Source: Symsagittifera roscoffensis
Lineage: Eukaryota > Xenacoelomorpha > Acoela > Convolutidae
Direction of reading: 5' to 3'
Length of the DNA: 64,000 nt
Assembly (NCBI RefSeq): GCF_963678635.1
Contig: NC_087071.1
Span: forward strand, 22,041,194-22,105,193
Of the stretch, positions 1 to 12,446 are shown one piece after another. The notes beneath the pieces were generated by a model. It ran no database searches, had not been told where the DNA came from, and was given only the letters and a program-made list of their open reading frames with translations. The translations under genes were made by a program, and so were the position numbers. How positions within the stretch are numbered: position 1 is the stretch's first letter; each line of letters opens with the position of its first letter.

Positions 1-2494
1 TAATATCGACTACATAAGGCATAACTTTTGGTTTTCACCACGGCAATCAGTGTTCTATTAAAGCCATTACAGTTGGGGGTTGTGGCTGATACCTATTCCT
101 GTGTTTCGAAACTCCAAATTTGGTTCCCAATTTTTCCATTAATCCAAAAAGATCTAAGATGAATGAGACACGTCAGATTCATAATGTGAGGGTAAACTTG
201 AAAAAGAAAGAGATCATATGGAAATGGAGAACATCGCTGTGAGTGAAATGGCCGCACTTCGGTCAGCTGATGAACGCTCGTCACTTTTAGCACAGAGCTT
301 CTTCATAATTGCAATTCGATGCCAGAACCAGCAGAGTCGGGAGAACAACTCCAGTGAGAGGCACTGAAAACACAATTACATTCAGGGCGGATCTAGAAAT
401 TTCTCGAGGGTGGGGGCTGGGGACGTATACAATTGCGTATATGTAGGCTGAGATTACAATGATTGAGGCAAGTTTGGGCGAGCTGTTTTGTTTGTACCAG
501 ATGGGTTTGAAGACAGCGGTGAATTTGAAGACAGCACTTAATACCCAATTGCCTGTGAAATATAATTACTTTTAACAATACTGTTACCAAAAAACAGGAG
601 CAGCACTAGAAAAAGAATAAATTATCCAAGGTTGATATCAATACAACAAAAGTGAAAGCCATACAGTTTCAAACCATTTTTCTAGGAACAGTTATGGTCA
701 TACTACTCTTTTTTATGGAGTTGTTGATTACATTTTTTCATAAAAAATAATGTAATCATAAAATAAAAAATTTGTACAATAATGTACAATGGAATAAAAA
801 TTTTTCCATGTTTCTAAAAATTAAATTAATTCAATTACGAGGATTCTAAAAAAATTTACAAAAGGATAAAAACTTCAGAAAGTTTATAATCAGGGGCGGA
901 TTTAGGGGGTGGGAACGCCCTTCCTCCTCAGGGATTCGACCACCCACTGCCGACCCAAAGGGTCTCCCATTTGTAGTATTTTGAGATGTCCGTTTTTGGT
1001 GTCGGACCCTAAAACTTTTATTCTAAGGGCACTTTCGGCGCCAATATGTTCTAATTTTGAAGGGGGAGCGCGCGCAAAAAAATGCGATTGTTTTGTCATC
1101 AAATTTGCCCAAACAATGCTGAAAAACTCCTTTTTTGGCCTGTTTTTGCAAGCATAATTCTTACATTATTTAATTTTCATCATGTTTTTGTGTCGCAAAA
1201 TATTTCTTTACTTTTCACTAAACTTTTAACTAAACTTTTCACCCATTTTTTGCATGATTGGTTATACCTTGTTATGGGTGATAGTTAACCTTGTCCAGAT
1301 GCGCAAGCATTTGCTTCATGTAACTGCTTTTTAAGAGGTCTCGTGATTAGTTCGAGGTAAAACGGTAAATAGAACCATAATTGTAAGAGTTTAAAAACTG
1401 TTTAGACTTATGAGATGTTATCATCCAGAGGTATTAGGTTTTGAAAAAAGTGGAAACAAAAACTGAAATAAAACACAAACAATTAACATTTTTTATTTAT
1501 GAAAGAACGCTGCTACTACCACAATGTCATACAAAAAAAATATGCTTCCTTAGAGTTCCACAGAGTCAAGAAAAAATCTATTCATTGATTTTTCACTGAA
1601 CTTGCTATCTGTGTTATGCAATCGTTTTTTCTCTTCAGATCAATTTCGATTTTTTAGCTAGCTGTTTTGAACGAAATTTCAGAAAACCTTCTAACATTTT
1701 TGACACCCTGAGCTCAAATTTAAAAAAAGTTACCTTCAAGAATTGATACTTGATGGCCTACCAACAACAAAACGCTGAATCTTACAATTTGAAATTGACT
1801 TTCTTAGGCTTTTACGGTGATCAAACGGAAGATGATTCAACTCCGAAAATCAGCCGACATTTTTTGCAATTTTTGTTCAAATACTCATTTCAAGTGTTTA
1901 GAAGACTGGTCTTAGAAAATTGGATTTCAACTCCAATTACAAAACTGCTTGTATCAATGGAAACATTCCGTAATCCGATTGCCAATTTCAATGGACAGAA
2001 GTAAAAAAAAATAAAAGCATTTGTTAAAAAATGATGCAGTTTTGACTAAACATTTGAAAAACTCTAAGCCTTGAATAAAAATTTGAAAAGCTCATGATGC
2101 ATAAAAATTACTATTTTGAGTATTGAAGAAGGAAAAGTTAACATTTTGACTTCATCATTTAACAGATAAGTTTTCACTCTGAATTAATTGCTAATCCTGA
2201 GCATTCCGAAGAAAAAAACAAATTTGTCAGCGAACAATTTCATAAGAAAATCAGAACTTGCTGCTCTTTCTGCCGTACTTTCTCTCTAACTGCATAGAAA
2301 CTTTAATTTTTTCTAAAACAATTTGACTCCTGAAAAATTCAGCATCTAATTACAATTTTGACCCAACGTTCAAGTTACATTTATTTTGATAATTAAATCG
2401 GCCAAGTATTCTAACTTTTATTAACACCTGACGTCGGCAGCGAATTATCACGCTAGAAAAAAGTAACTCAAAAAATGAACTACACAATGTTTTT
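1..2494. other. gene-poor AT-rich stretch, no gene recognised
   Basis: No open frame here has a recognisable domain, and the frames present are short with compositions expected by chance. The sequence CAGGGGCGGATTTAGG at 891-906, and the similar AGGGCGGATCTAG near 384, look like hAT-type terminal inverted repeats. A reverse-oriented match (AAATCCGCTCCTG) ends at 8242, but the flanking 8-bp sequences do not match, so no complete element can be drawn. Confidence 0.5.
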
Positions 2495-3176
2495 GTTCCT
2501 ACTTTCGATACGAAAGTAACAGAATCTTTGTGCTCGGGCTGGTTTTTTTTTTCTTCAGACAAATTTCGACTTTTTAACTAGCCATTTTTGACGGGACTTT
2601 TTAAAAAAATTATTCAAAATATATTGTTGTCCTAGGCTTAAACTTGAAAAGATATTTCACTTCTGATTTTCCTTGTTTGAGTTAAGATTGCCATTTTGGC
2701 CAATATGGTACAGTTAACGCGCGCTATAATTCGCGCTATTAACGTAAGTTCAGATTATATCCGTCTTAGAAATCGTTGCAAATTGGTTGAAAGAAGCTTA
2801 TTTGCCATAACAAGTTATGGGGGTTTAGTGATAGCCATTTTGCCAATTTGGGACAATTAACGCGCGATATATTTCGCGCTATTAACGCGTAAGCGGAGAG
2901 TTAATCCGTCGTAGAAATTGTTCCAAATTGGTTGAAAGAAGCTTATTTGCCATGGTTGATTTGTTACAAGGAGTAAAATCTATTCTTTTGTACTTGATAT
3001 GGCGTGTGAGGGGATGGTTTTCATAAAAAATTTCAAGTTCTAGAAGAAAAAAATTTCAAGTTCTAGAAGAAAAAAATTTCATTTTATTTTATTACATTCA
3101 ATTTTCTTAAAATTTCTTAAACATTAAAAGACAGTCGGAATGTTCACGGCTTTGCCCTGATACGAGCAGTCTTGTT
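2495..3176 (-). repeat. non-autonomous hairpin-ended repeat, copy A
   Basis: This copy begins with a diverged GTTCCTACTTTCGATACGAA stem and ends with the hairpin-plus-tail motif that reads CCTGATACGAGCAGTCTTG. Inside are CGCG-rich palindromic blocks (AACGCGCGATA and similar) that stand out from the AT-rich background; in this copy the block is present twice, near 2715-2760 and 2860-2900, giving a longer unit than the other copies. Internal order matches copies B-E, so it is a dispersed family. No transposase is present. The class is unknown; MITE-like is the nearest description. Confidence 0.75.
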
Positions 3177-4112
3177 ACATATTGTCAACGTTAAAGACAT
3201 TTTGGGATAAATGAATTTGACAAAGTTTTCGCCCTTTGTCACGTCTAGCGTTGGTGGCAAAATAATGCGCCTCAGAAAACAATTTAAGCTGAATTGAGTT
3301 TGGCTATTTGATTAAAATTTTGCGTTGATAGATGAAAACATATCATTTTTTGATGTTGCGCATGAGGACAATATTTTCAAAAAAAAGTTAGAAATTTACT
3401 TTTGTTAGAAGTTTTTAAATCTTATTAGTTAAGTTAACGCAGGTCTGCAATAGATCAAACATAGACAAATCCGACCCATCTATGTAATATCATATGTAGT
3501 TCTGCAATCGATTGCAATTGTTTTTGCATTTCTCGATCATCGATGCTTCGGCGTAATATCAGCATACAAAAACCAGACTCCGAAATTTTTGCTCTTCACT
3601 TTAAATCAGACCCTGCGATTTGATTACAAACTAAATATTTATCTCTGTGTTTTAACTGGTTTCGCTCTGATTAGAAAAAATAGGCTCTGAATCAGTTTTT
3701 TTATAGTACTGGGTTCTTTATCGTTGATTTATCTCTGACCAAAGTTACAATAGTCCTGTTTAGAATCTGATGAAATGCTGGAAATTTTGCGAAACATTAC
3801 CGATACAGCAGCGAAGTGCTTTCCAATGCCAATACAAGCGGCTAAGAAAATGGTTATCTAAAGAAGTTAGAAATTTATAATTGCAACGAAATAAGATGTT
3901 TAAATACCTTATAAAAAACCTAAGCCATGAAATTTGAAACTTAATAATGTTTCTAGAAGGTTAATAGTTAATTGTTTTTGTCAATCTATAGAGGATGATT
4001 TTATTGGTTTTGGCTTGTAGTTCACTATATTTTTATTCGTCCTTATTTTCTTTTTCATGAAAGGCAAAATACGCTGTGCTTAGCTATTGATTGGAATCGT
4101 TTTTGGTTTAAG

Positions 4113-4152
<40 letters not shown>

Positions 4153-4631
4153 TGGTCCGTACGCTCATATACAATCAGATTTACATTTCAAATTTTTTAA
4201 GAAAAAAACAACAATTTTTTTTCCCAGAGATGAAAGCTCGGAACATGATCATTAAAAGTCGTACAAAAGCACGGAAAATTTTTTAAATAAGTATTTTTAA
4301 CCTTCTGACAATGTTTCGTACATACAATTTTCTAAGCGTTTGACCATAGTGCCATAACATTTTATATAATGCGGTGATTATTTTAAATATTTAAGCAGTT
4401 TGATGCAGCTAAACCAGAGACTTTTTAAAGATTTCAGAACATGATTGTGATTTGGTTGGTTATTCTGGAACCAATCTGGCTTTTTGAAAACGCATCTTAA
4501 AGTTTTTTTCTGGGGAATCCGGAATACAGCAAATTTTTCGGTGAGTGTCAGATTCTCCAGGACAAAACATCATAGCGACATTTGATCTCGTGTTGACCGC
4601 CAAACCACTCGAATTTCAAAATTTACGAGAT
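3177..4631. other. no gene seen; contains a (TA)n microsatellite
   Basis: No supported coding sequence. A run of alternating TA covers about 4114-4148. The rest is AT-rich sequence with no structure that I could assign. Confidence 0.5.
4114..4148. repeat. (TA)n microsatellite
   Basis: Uninterrupted alternating A and T over about 35 bases. Confidence 0.9.
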
Positions 4632-6070
4632 CAAAAGTATGACTCCATGTTCCAAACTCAAACTCACTCAACTCTTTGAAACAAATTTTGACGGAATAAT
4701 TTGCATTAAAAGGACGATTCAGAGAGCCAAACCTTTTTTGTCGATTTTTTGCGTAATTGGGAGAGAGAATTGCTATTAGTTGTCGCTTCATGAATCGTCT
4801 CTTTAGCTAGTTACTGCCTCACGTCCTAGATAAAAACAATATTTTGGTTACCTCAGTTCTGCATTCAGTAGGTTTTGTTTGTGTTGATATGGTTTTTATA
4901 AATAATAAATAATTTCATCCACTCTTATCTCATCGATTTTAAATCTGATTCGGATAAAGTGTCGTTCAACAAAATCTGTTACATGAATGGAGTTGTGAGA
5001 AAAACTTCTGCAAAAAAGTTTTCATTGAAAACCGTTCAAACAAACAGAAGTTAAAACTTATCACTCACTGAGAACTCGAGAAACAATCAAAAAAATCTTC
5101 AACAAATAATTTTGACTTTGTGTTGCTCTTGAGACATTTTCAAACAAGCAAAAACTTTGCTTAATCAATTACAATTGACAGTAATGCATGATACTATTCT
5201 TAAAAATTTCGTATCCGCTCTGGTAAAACTAAGTTTGCAATCGATTTAGGCTAGTAAATCTATAGTTTAGGTATCTAGACTAAATAAAGCATTTTTTGAC
5301 TAGCAAATAGAGTACAATGGATTGTAACTTATACTTATTTTGATTGATTCGATAGTCATTAAAATTTATGTTTAATTGCATACTTTGGTACAGATTATAT
5401 ACACGATAAAATTCTTTTTTTTCTTTCGTTTAATTTTTTATAGACAATACTCAAATAGACAAGTGTGTTGTTTTGTTGAAAATAATCAAAATTGATAAAA
5501 ACAACAAAAAATTGTCAAAATAGGACCAAAATTGTCACTTCTTAAAGTAATTGTATAGCTAAACAAAGTGCTTGTGTGTGTTCATTGTAGGTTGGGGTGA
5601 AATAGAAAAACTGGTCAAACTAGGGCTTCTATTCTTAATTCAAACCTTCATTAAAAATTTTTAATGATCATGGTGTACTTCTAATGATTGTAAAGCTCAC
5701 AAATTCTTTGGTTTGATCGTTTTAAAAAACCTTTGGTTTGATCGTTTTAAAAAATTCTTTGGTTTGATCGTTTTAAGTGTTTGTCCTGGGGGGGGGGAGG
5801 TGAACGCGAAAAAAAAACTGGGAAAAGAAAGCAGTTTTTTCCGAAAATTTGTAAATCCCAGTTTCTATCTATGTTTGTTTGTTTGATGGTTTGCTTAAAA
5901 AGTTGGGTAAGTTTGTTTGACTGAATGCATCTTTGATTAATCTTCTTTAAGCAGGTAAAAAGTTTTGTCGAAGTATTGGAAAATCTTGAAAGTTAAATCG
6001 TCCATCTTCTTAACCAAGATTCATAAAAATTCTTCAAAGATTTTAAAAATGGAGTTGGGTTTTCTGAATT
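4632..6070. repeat. 1.44-kb tandem duplication, first unit
   Basis: Starts at CAAAAGTATGACTCCATG and is followed directly by a second copy. The two units differ at only a few places: a poly-G run of 10 versus 12 near 5790/7230, and GTGTTGATATGG versus GTTTCTGATATGG near 4882/6322. The motif TTTGGTTTGATCGTTTTAA occurs three times in tandem near 5707-5776. An open frame on the minus strand at the left edge (up to 4791, repeated to 6230) has no recognisable domain and changes its C-terminus at the duplication joint, so I do not call a gene. Confidence 0.93.
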
Positions 6071-7512
6071 CAAAAGTATGACTCCATGTTCCAAACTCAA
6101 ACTCACTCAACTCTTTGAAACAAATTTTGACGGAATAATTTGCATTAAAAGGACGATTCAGAGAGCCAAACCTTTTTTGTCGATTTTTTGCGTAATTGGG
6201 AGAGAGAATTGCTATTAGTTGTCGCTTCATGAATCGTCTCTTTAGCTAGTTACTGCCTCACGTCCTAGATAAAAACAATATTTTGGTTACCTCAGTTCTG
6301 CATTCAGTAGGTTTTGTTTGTTTCTGATATGGTTTTTATAAATAATAAATAATTTCATCCACTCTTATCTCATCGATTTTAAATCTGATTCGGATAAAGT
6401 GTCGTTCAACAAAATCTGTTACATGAATGGAGTTGTGAGAAAAACTTCTGCAAAAAAGTTTTCATTGAAAACCGTTCAAACAAACAGAAGTTAAAACTTA
6501 TCACTCACTGAGAACTCGAGAAACAATCAAAAAAATCTTCAACAAATAATTTTGACTTTGTGTTGCTCTTGAGACATTTTCAAACAAGCAAAAACTTTGC
6601 TTAATCAATTACAATTGACAGTAATGCATGATACTATTCTTAAAAATTTCGTATCCGCTCTGGTAAAACTAAGTTTGCAATCGATTTAGGCTAGTAAATC
6701 TATAGTTTAGGTATCTAGACTAAATAAAGCATTTTTTGACTAGCAAATAGAGTACAATGGATTGTAACTTATACTTATTTTGATTGATTCGATAGTCATT
6801 AAAATTTATGTTTAATTGCATACTTTGGTACAGATTATATACACGATAAAATTCTTTTTTTTCTTTCGTTTAATTTTTTATAGACAATACTCAAATAGAC
6901 AAGTGTGTTGTTTTGTTGAAAATAATCAAAATTGATAAAAACAACAAAAAATTGTCAAAATAGGACCAAAATTGTCACTTCTTAAAGTAATTGTATAGCT
7001 AAACAAAGTGCTTGTGTGTGTTCATTGTAGGTTGGGGTGAAATAGAAAAACTGGTCAAACTAGGGCTTCTATTCTTAATTCAAACCTTCATTAAAAATTT
7101 TTAATGATCATGGTGTACTTCTAATGATTGTAAAGCTCACAAATTCTTTGGTTTGATCGTTTTAAAAAACCTTTGGTTTGATCGTTTTAAAAAATTCTTT
7201 GGTTTGATCGTTTTAAGTGTTTGTCCTGGGGGGGGGGGGAGGTGAACGCGAAAAAAAAACTGGGAAAAGAAAGCAGTTTTTTCCGAAAATTTGTAAATCC
7301 CAGTTTCTATCTATGTTTGTTTGTTTGATGGTTTGCTTAAAAAGTTGGGTAAGTTTGTTTGACTGAATGCATCTTTGATTAATCTTCTTTAAGCAGGTAA
7401 AAAGTTTTGTCGAAGTATTGGAAAATCTTGAAAGTTAAATCGTCCATCTTCTTAACCAAGATTCATAAAAATTCTTCAAAGATTTTAAAAATGGAGTTGG
7501 GTTTTCTGAATT
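6071..7512. repeat. 1.44-kb tandem duplication, second unit
   Basis: Near-identical second copy. The joint shares the short microhomology GAATTCAA: the first unit runs from GAATTCAA into AAGTATG, the second into CTTTAG. The high identity implies a very recent event, or an assembly artefact. Confidence 0.93.
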
Positions 7513-10500
7513 CAACTTTAGTTTTGAGTTTTCAAACAGCATTCTTATAACAGTAAAAAATCATTTTTTTAGTCAAAATAAATCACTTTTCTAAACTATA
7601 TAATTGAACTTCATGAACTGTATAAAATTCATATATTATCCATTTTATAGTCTAACTGCGTTATATACAAACATTTTTTTTACTATTATTAAGTCTGCAT
7701 GAAATATATTCTAATCGTTGCAATCTTAGTTTCGCCAATGCTGCTATGAAATTTTTAAACTCAGTTCACTATATTTACAATGTAATTGTTATCTTCTCAT
7801 GGTGCAGTCGTAAAAACGGTGATTTGAACTAGTTCAGGATAATGTTTTCTCGTCTTTGATTTTTCTCCCAAAAGGTTTTTTTAATTGAACATTTTGTTTT
7901 TCTGGTAGACTTTAAGCTTTTTTAGTCTGAAATGACTTGCCTTCATTTGATACAATTTACGTCGCTAGTTGTTCCTAAATTATATGACCCTTCCCTTGTT
8001 TATTCCCGAACCCAACCACGTCACCCCACTCCCCTCTCTCTGGCTTTTGACTCCAAGACCATCAATTGAAGCGTAAATTTTTCAAAAAGCGCTATTAAAG
8101 TCTAATTTTTGAAGAGGATACCATTTTTATTTTAAAATGTTGATGCAAACAAAAAAAGCCGAAAACCTTTAAAAAGACATCAAATTTTTGAACATGTCCC
8201 TGTTAATTTTCCCGCCCATCATAATTTGTAAATCCGCTCCTGATCTCATTGGAAAATATCTTAGGAACAAAAGATAATTTGTAGCCAAAAACTGAGAAAG
8301 CGATAATTCGCAAGGCACAGGAATTAATTATAACTTATGAAGTTTGGATTAGGGTCGCGGGTGATTGACCACATACTCGTCGCCGCTTTGTGATAACCAG
8401 CTCCACACTTTCTGTGCCCTTCTTAGCCCTACCTCAGTTGGTAAGCTCACAAACATTTGGGTAACTGCGGCGATGAGTATATTTGAGCCTTTTTTCTTGC
8501 GATTTGTCTTTTCTTGAAATACCGATATCAAAATTTGCAAATATTTTACTTCTATGCAACTATTTTTTCCAGAAACAGATGATCAGAAATTCGTTTGACA
8601 GAAACAAAATCAATTCATTCAGATTTTTGTCGACAAGACGAAAAAAATATGTTCATGAATTTTTTTCAAAAAGTTGATATTAATTGGTTTTTCTATAAAC
8701 AAAATTCAGTTACAATCCACAAAAAGTTGCCCTCCAGCATTTCATAATGAACATTAATTGCTTTTTGTTTTTTTTTCAAGAACTTTAGTGTCTAAAGAAA
8801 GCTATAAACAGTATTGCAGTTTTTTTTGAATACACGTGTCTACGGATTCTGTCTCTTTTTTTTGTTTTATAGATTTTCAAATATTTAATTGATGACCCGG
8901 TTATCAAAAGAACCGATGGCTTGATATTGACAAATATGTTTTGTTTCCCTGGACAACGCTAAAAATATTACAGAAAATTTTAATGTATATGGCGCAGTTT
9001 TTTACAAATCTAATTGATACCAATGGATGCTCAGTTACAAATATTAAACATTTTTATGTGACTAGTTTAACCAGTTAAAGCAACAATTATATTTGAAAAC
9101 TGTTTTATCATAAGTTTTCCTTAAATTTCAAGTCCCTATGTTATCAAGTTAGGCATTTACTCAAAAGACAAAACGAAAAATGCATCCAAAATTTTACTGA
9201 AACGGCGGAATCCGGCATAGGTGAAGGACCAAATGAGCCTAAAAAAATCAGCAATTCAGTATTCCATAAGTGCCCATGAAAGTAGCCCCCGCTAAAACTG
9301 TAGGTTAATTCAATCGCTGTTCTATTGATACTTTTTTAGTTCTATTTCTTTTTCAGAATCGTGGTTCAAAATTTCTGCATTACTTGTACAGATACTTGAC
9401 AAACCAATAGTAATAAAACCTGTTTTTTTTTCAAAAGTTTCATTCTCTTTACTTTTCTGAGGTTTTCAAAAAGTAGTAAAACTCTGATTCTAAGGATTGC
9501 ATGATTATAACTTCAAGTAGACAATAATGAAGAAGCGAGCTTTAAAGAAAATTGCGATGAGCTCAGGATATGAATCGGGACTGAGACACGACTGCACGTA
9601 TATCAGGGCAAAGCCCTGAAAGTTCTGAATGTCCCCTAATTCATATCAAAAAGTTTTTGGTAATAGAAAATTTTGAAAACCTATAAATTTTGGACAATAT
9701 CAAATTGTGAAATGTTGAGTCGTATGGAATTAATACGACCGATCCAAATGGCTAGCCTCAATTCAATTTGGAACGATTTTGTTGTGCGGGACAATTCGCC
9801 ACGCATAAATAATTCGCGTTACGCTCTCAGCAATATGAATAAATTTTTCAAAGCGCTCATAATTTAGTCCAGAAGATGGCTAATTTGGCAATTTTCAAAC
9901 CCCCAGAATTTTTACAAATCGTTACAAATCGTTTCATAATCTTTTTAGAACCTGGATACTGCGTATGGGTGTATATTCTCCTTCTGTCAGAAGGATGAAA
10001 TGCGCCGAAAACTTCTAAATTTGCACTAAATTGGATATTTTGTGTGGCTGTAGCTTCTCCAGTCAGAAGGATTGAATGCACGAAGAAATTCAACCATTCA
10101 GATTCCGTCATGTTTTTCTTCTGTCCAATTGGATAAAGTTTTGATATTTCAAACTGAGATTTAAAATAACCGGAAATTATTCCGTGTAATGAGTCAAACG
10201 CTAAACTAACTTAAATAAAGTATCAAATAAAAAAAAAGTGATGGAACTTGAGCTCATTATTGCATAAAAGATCTCTTTTTTGAAAGACGTTTGGCTAAAA
10301 AATCAATCCTTTTTGTGTATTACATACCGGACAAACTTTTATTTTTCAACTTATTTTTTAACTTGTTTTTAACCTATATTTCAACTTGCTTGACAAATTT
10401 TCAAATTCATCAAAGTTTTGTTATGTTTTGAGAGACTCAGCCCAATGTGAGCACATTTGGATAACATCAAATGAATACTGGAGTGATCAAAAAGCCACGC

Positions 10501-10515
10501 TTATTTTTATCCCAC
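7513..10515. other. gene-poor stretch with repeat fragments
   Basis: No supported gene. At 8345-8480 there is a GC-richer patch containing CCTACCTCAGTTGGTAAGC, which resembles a tRNA A-box, but no B-box follows, so it is at best a SINE fragment. The piece at about 9597-9634 (ATCAGGGCAAAGCCCTGA) matches the terminal hairpin of the 2495-3176 repeat family, and the following 200 bases retain scattered similarity to its interior. Confidence 0.5.
9590..9830 (+). repeat. degenerate fragment of the hairpin-ended repeat family
   Basis: The terminal hairpin ATCAGGGCAAAGCCCTGA is clear near 9602. Farther in, CAATTTGGAACGATTTTG and GGGACAATTCGCC are reminiscent of the family interior. Boundaries are uncertain. 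Confidence 0.45.
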
Positions 10516-10554
10516 TCAAGTGATCCCACTCCTATTTGGGGAGGGGGCGTAAAA

Positions 10555-11028
10555 GTCTGCAGGGGGGGTGTTGAAGGTGTTAAAGTTGTTCTTTGACGTA
10601 GGGGTGACAACGTTTACGGTATTTTGCACCATTTTTACGGGTGATGTAAGTAAAGAGTAAGTGGTGGGGGAGGGGAGGCGAGGTGGTGGTAAAGCAAGGA
10701 AAAAAGAACGGTGGGAGTTAGTGTAAATATTCACGGGGAGGGGAACAACAGTTTTTTGCTGAAGCCAAATGAACGTTGCAGTTTCTAAATTGTGTTTTTT
10801 ATTTGGCTGCAGCAAAAAGATATATTGTTTTCTACTTGTCTTATTATTCGACAATTCTCCCCCTCTCCGTGAATATTTACACTAACTCCCACTGTTCTTA
10901 TTTCCTTGTTGTACCACCACCTCCCCTTATCCACCACTAACCCCTAACTTACATTATCCGTAAAATTGGTGAAAATACCGTAAATGTTGCCACCCCTACC
11001 TCCACCCACACCTTTAACACCCGCCTTA
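10555..11028. repeat. long inverted repeat (foldback), arms about 170-190 bp
   Basis: The left arm (about 10555-10747) is G-rich and the right arm (about 10858-11028) is its reverse complement with scattered differences. For example TTAGTGTAAATATTCACGG on the left pairs with CCGTGAATATTTACACTAAC on the right, and GGTGTTAAAG with CTTTAACACC. The spacer is about 110 bases. A 112-codon minus-strand frame across the left arm is a by-product of this low-complexity sequence and is not called a gene. Confidence 0.85.
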
Positions 11029-11040
11029 TAGACCTTTGAA

Positions 11041-11965
11041 TTTCTACCATCAGGGTTTTGGAAAACTAAATGCACTGAACTTTCATGGATTTTAATCAAT
11101 TATATTGGATATTCATTGTGAGCCTTTATAAAAAAAATAAATCGATTATGATCATTTAAACATGGATTGTAATGATACTATTTTTAAGCAATATAAATCT
11201 CAATATAGTTCAAAAAATTTGATCAAAGGAAAAATAAACAGTTTTAATCAATTATAAGGGATTACAATTCATTTATTAAATTTTTTTTGTGTGCTGTTTT
11301 GTTTTTTAGACATTTTTGTTTTCTCGCTGTAATTCAAATTTTTCCTGATTTAAAGCGCGCTTACAAAAATATTGAAATTTGCGTATTTTATTTACTCTTT
11401 CAATTGAGTTTTATTTGCTTAAACCATTTGTGGATTTATACGCCAAATCCACAAGACGCGTAGCGGCTTAAGAATTGAGAAGGTAGTGAGTACTGAAAAT
11501 GGCGATCAACGCAGGGGCACACCTAAGTTTTTCTCGTTTTGGAAAATTCTTACATTTTGGTCTCTTCAAAATTACTATATATTGGCTGCCCCTGGATGAA
11601 CGTGTTCGTCGAGTTTTGCAGAAAGTTTCAAAAAGTAAAGTAATTATCTACAAAATTGAGTGTGTTTTTATGGTTACAAAAAAAAACACTGGATTTCAAT
11701 CGATTACATTGGATTTTATTGGATCTTAATGTTTTTTTTTGTCAAATAAGTATCATTGTCTAAATTTGCCATGATAATTGATTATATAGGCAAGTTTTTT
11801 GTTAACAAAAAAGCCATTATAGTCGAATTTTATCCAAAAAACCTCGCTTCGGGAAGGCTTTTACTCATAAGATACTTTTATGATCCAATAAAATTTATTA
11901 TAATCCGTATAACTTAATATAATCCATTATAATCTATTCTGGATTAAACTAATTTTTAATTTATT
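11041..11965. other. no gene seen
   Basis: AT-rich sequence. A 76-codon frame at 11499-11729 has no recognisable domain and no neighbours to support it. Confidence 0.45.
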
Positions 11966-12446
11966 GTTCCGACTTTTGATACGAAAGTCGGAATATTTCT
12001 GCTCGGGGTGGGTTTTTTGTTTTCTTTCGACTTTTTAATTAGCCATTTTTGACGGAATTTTTTTTATATCATTCCAAAGCCATTGTTGTCCTGAGCTAAA
12101 ATTTGAAAAGATATTTCACCTGTGATCATTTTTTGTAAAGTTATGAGGGTTTAAAGATTGCTATTTTGGCCATTTTGACCAATTTGGGACAATTAACGCG
12201 CGATATAATTAACGTAAGCGAGGTTTAATCCGTCTTATAAATCGTTCCAATTTGGTTCAAGGAAGCTTATATGCATAATTGATTTGTTAATAGCCGCAAA
12301 ATCTATCACTTTGTACTTAATATGACGTGTGGGGGATGCTTTTAAATTTTTTTATTACATTGAAATTTTGCAACTTTTTAATGCTCCATAGACTTTAAAA
12401 GGCAGTCGGAACCTTCAGGGCTTCGCCCTGATACGAGCAGTCTTGT
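11966..12446 (-). repeat. non-autonomous hairpin-ended repeat, copy B
   Basis: Compact, well-preserved copy. It begins with GTTCCGACTTTTGATACGAA and ends with the hairpin AGGGCTTCGCCCT followed by GATACGAGCAGTCTTG. The interior contains GGGACAATTAACGCGCGATA. Orientation is opposite to copies C-E. Confidence 0.85.

Noticed and set aside
4570-6230. Paired minus-strand ORFs with identical N-termini
   Set aside because: They are copies created by the tandem duplication; the C-termini change exactly at the joint and no domain is present.
891-8242. Possible 7.3-kb hAT element between matching terminal repeats
   Set aside because: The TIR-like ends face each other, but flanking 8-bp sequences do not match and no transposase is present; more likely separate fragments.
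8345-8480. tRNA gene or SINE suggested by CCTCAGTTGGTAAGC
   Set aside because: No B-box or foldable cloverleaf follows.
10516-10854. 112-codon minus-strand ORF
   Set aside because: Lies across the G-rich arm of an inverted repeat; Pro/Thr-rich low-complexity translation with no support.
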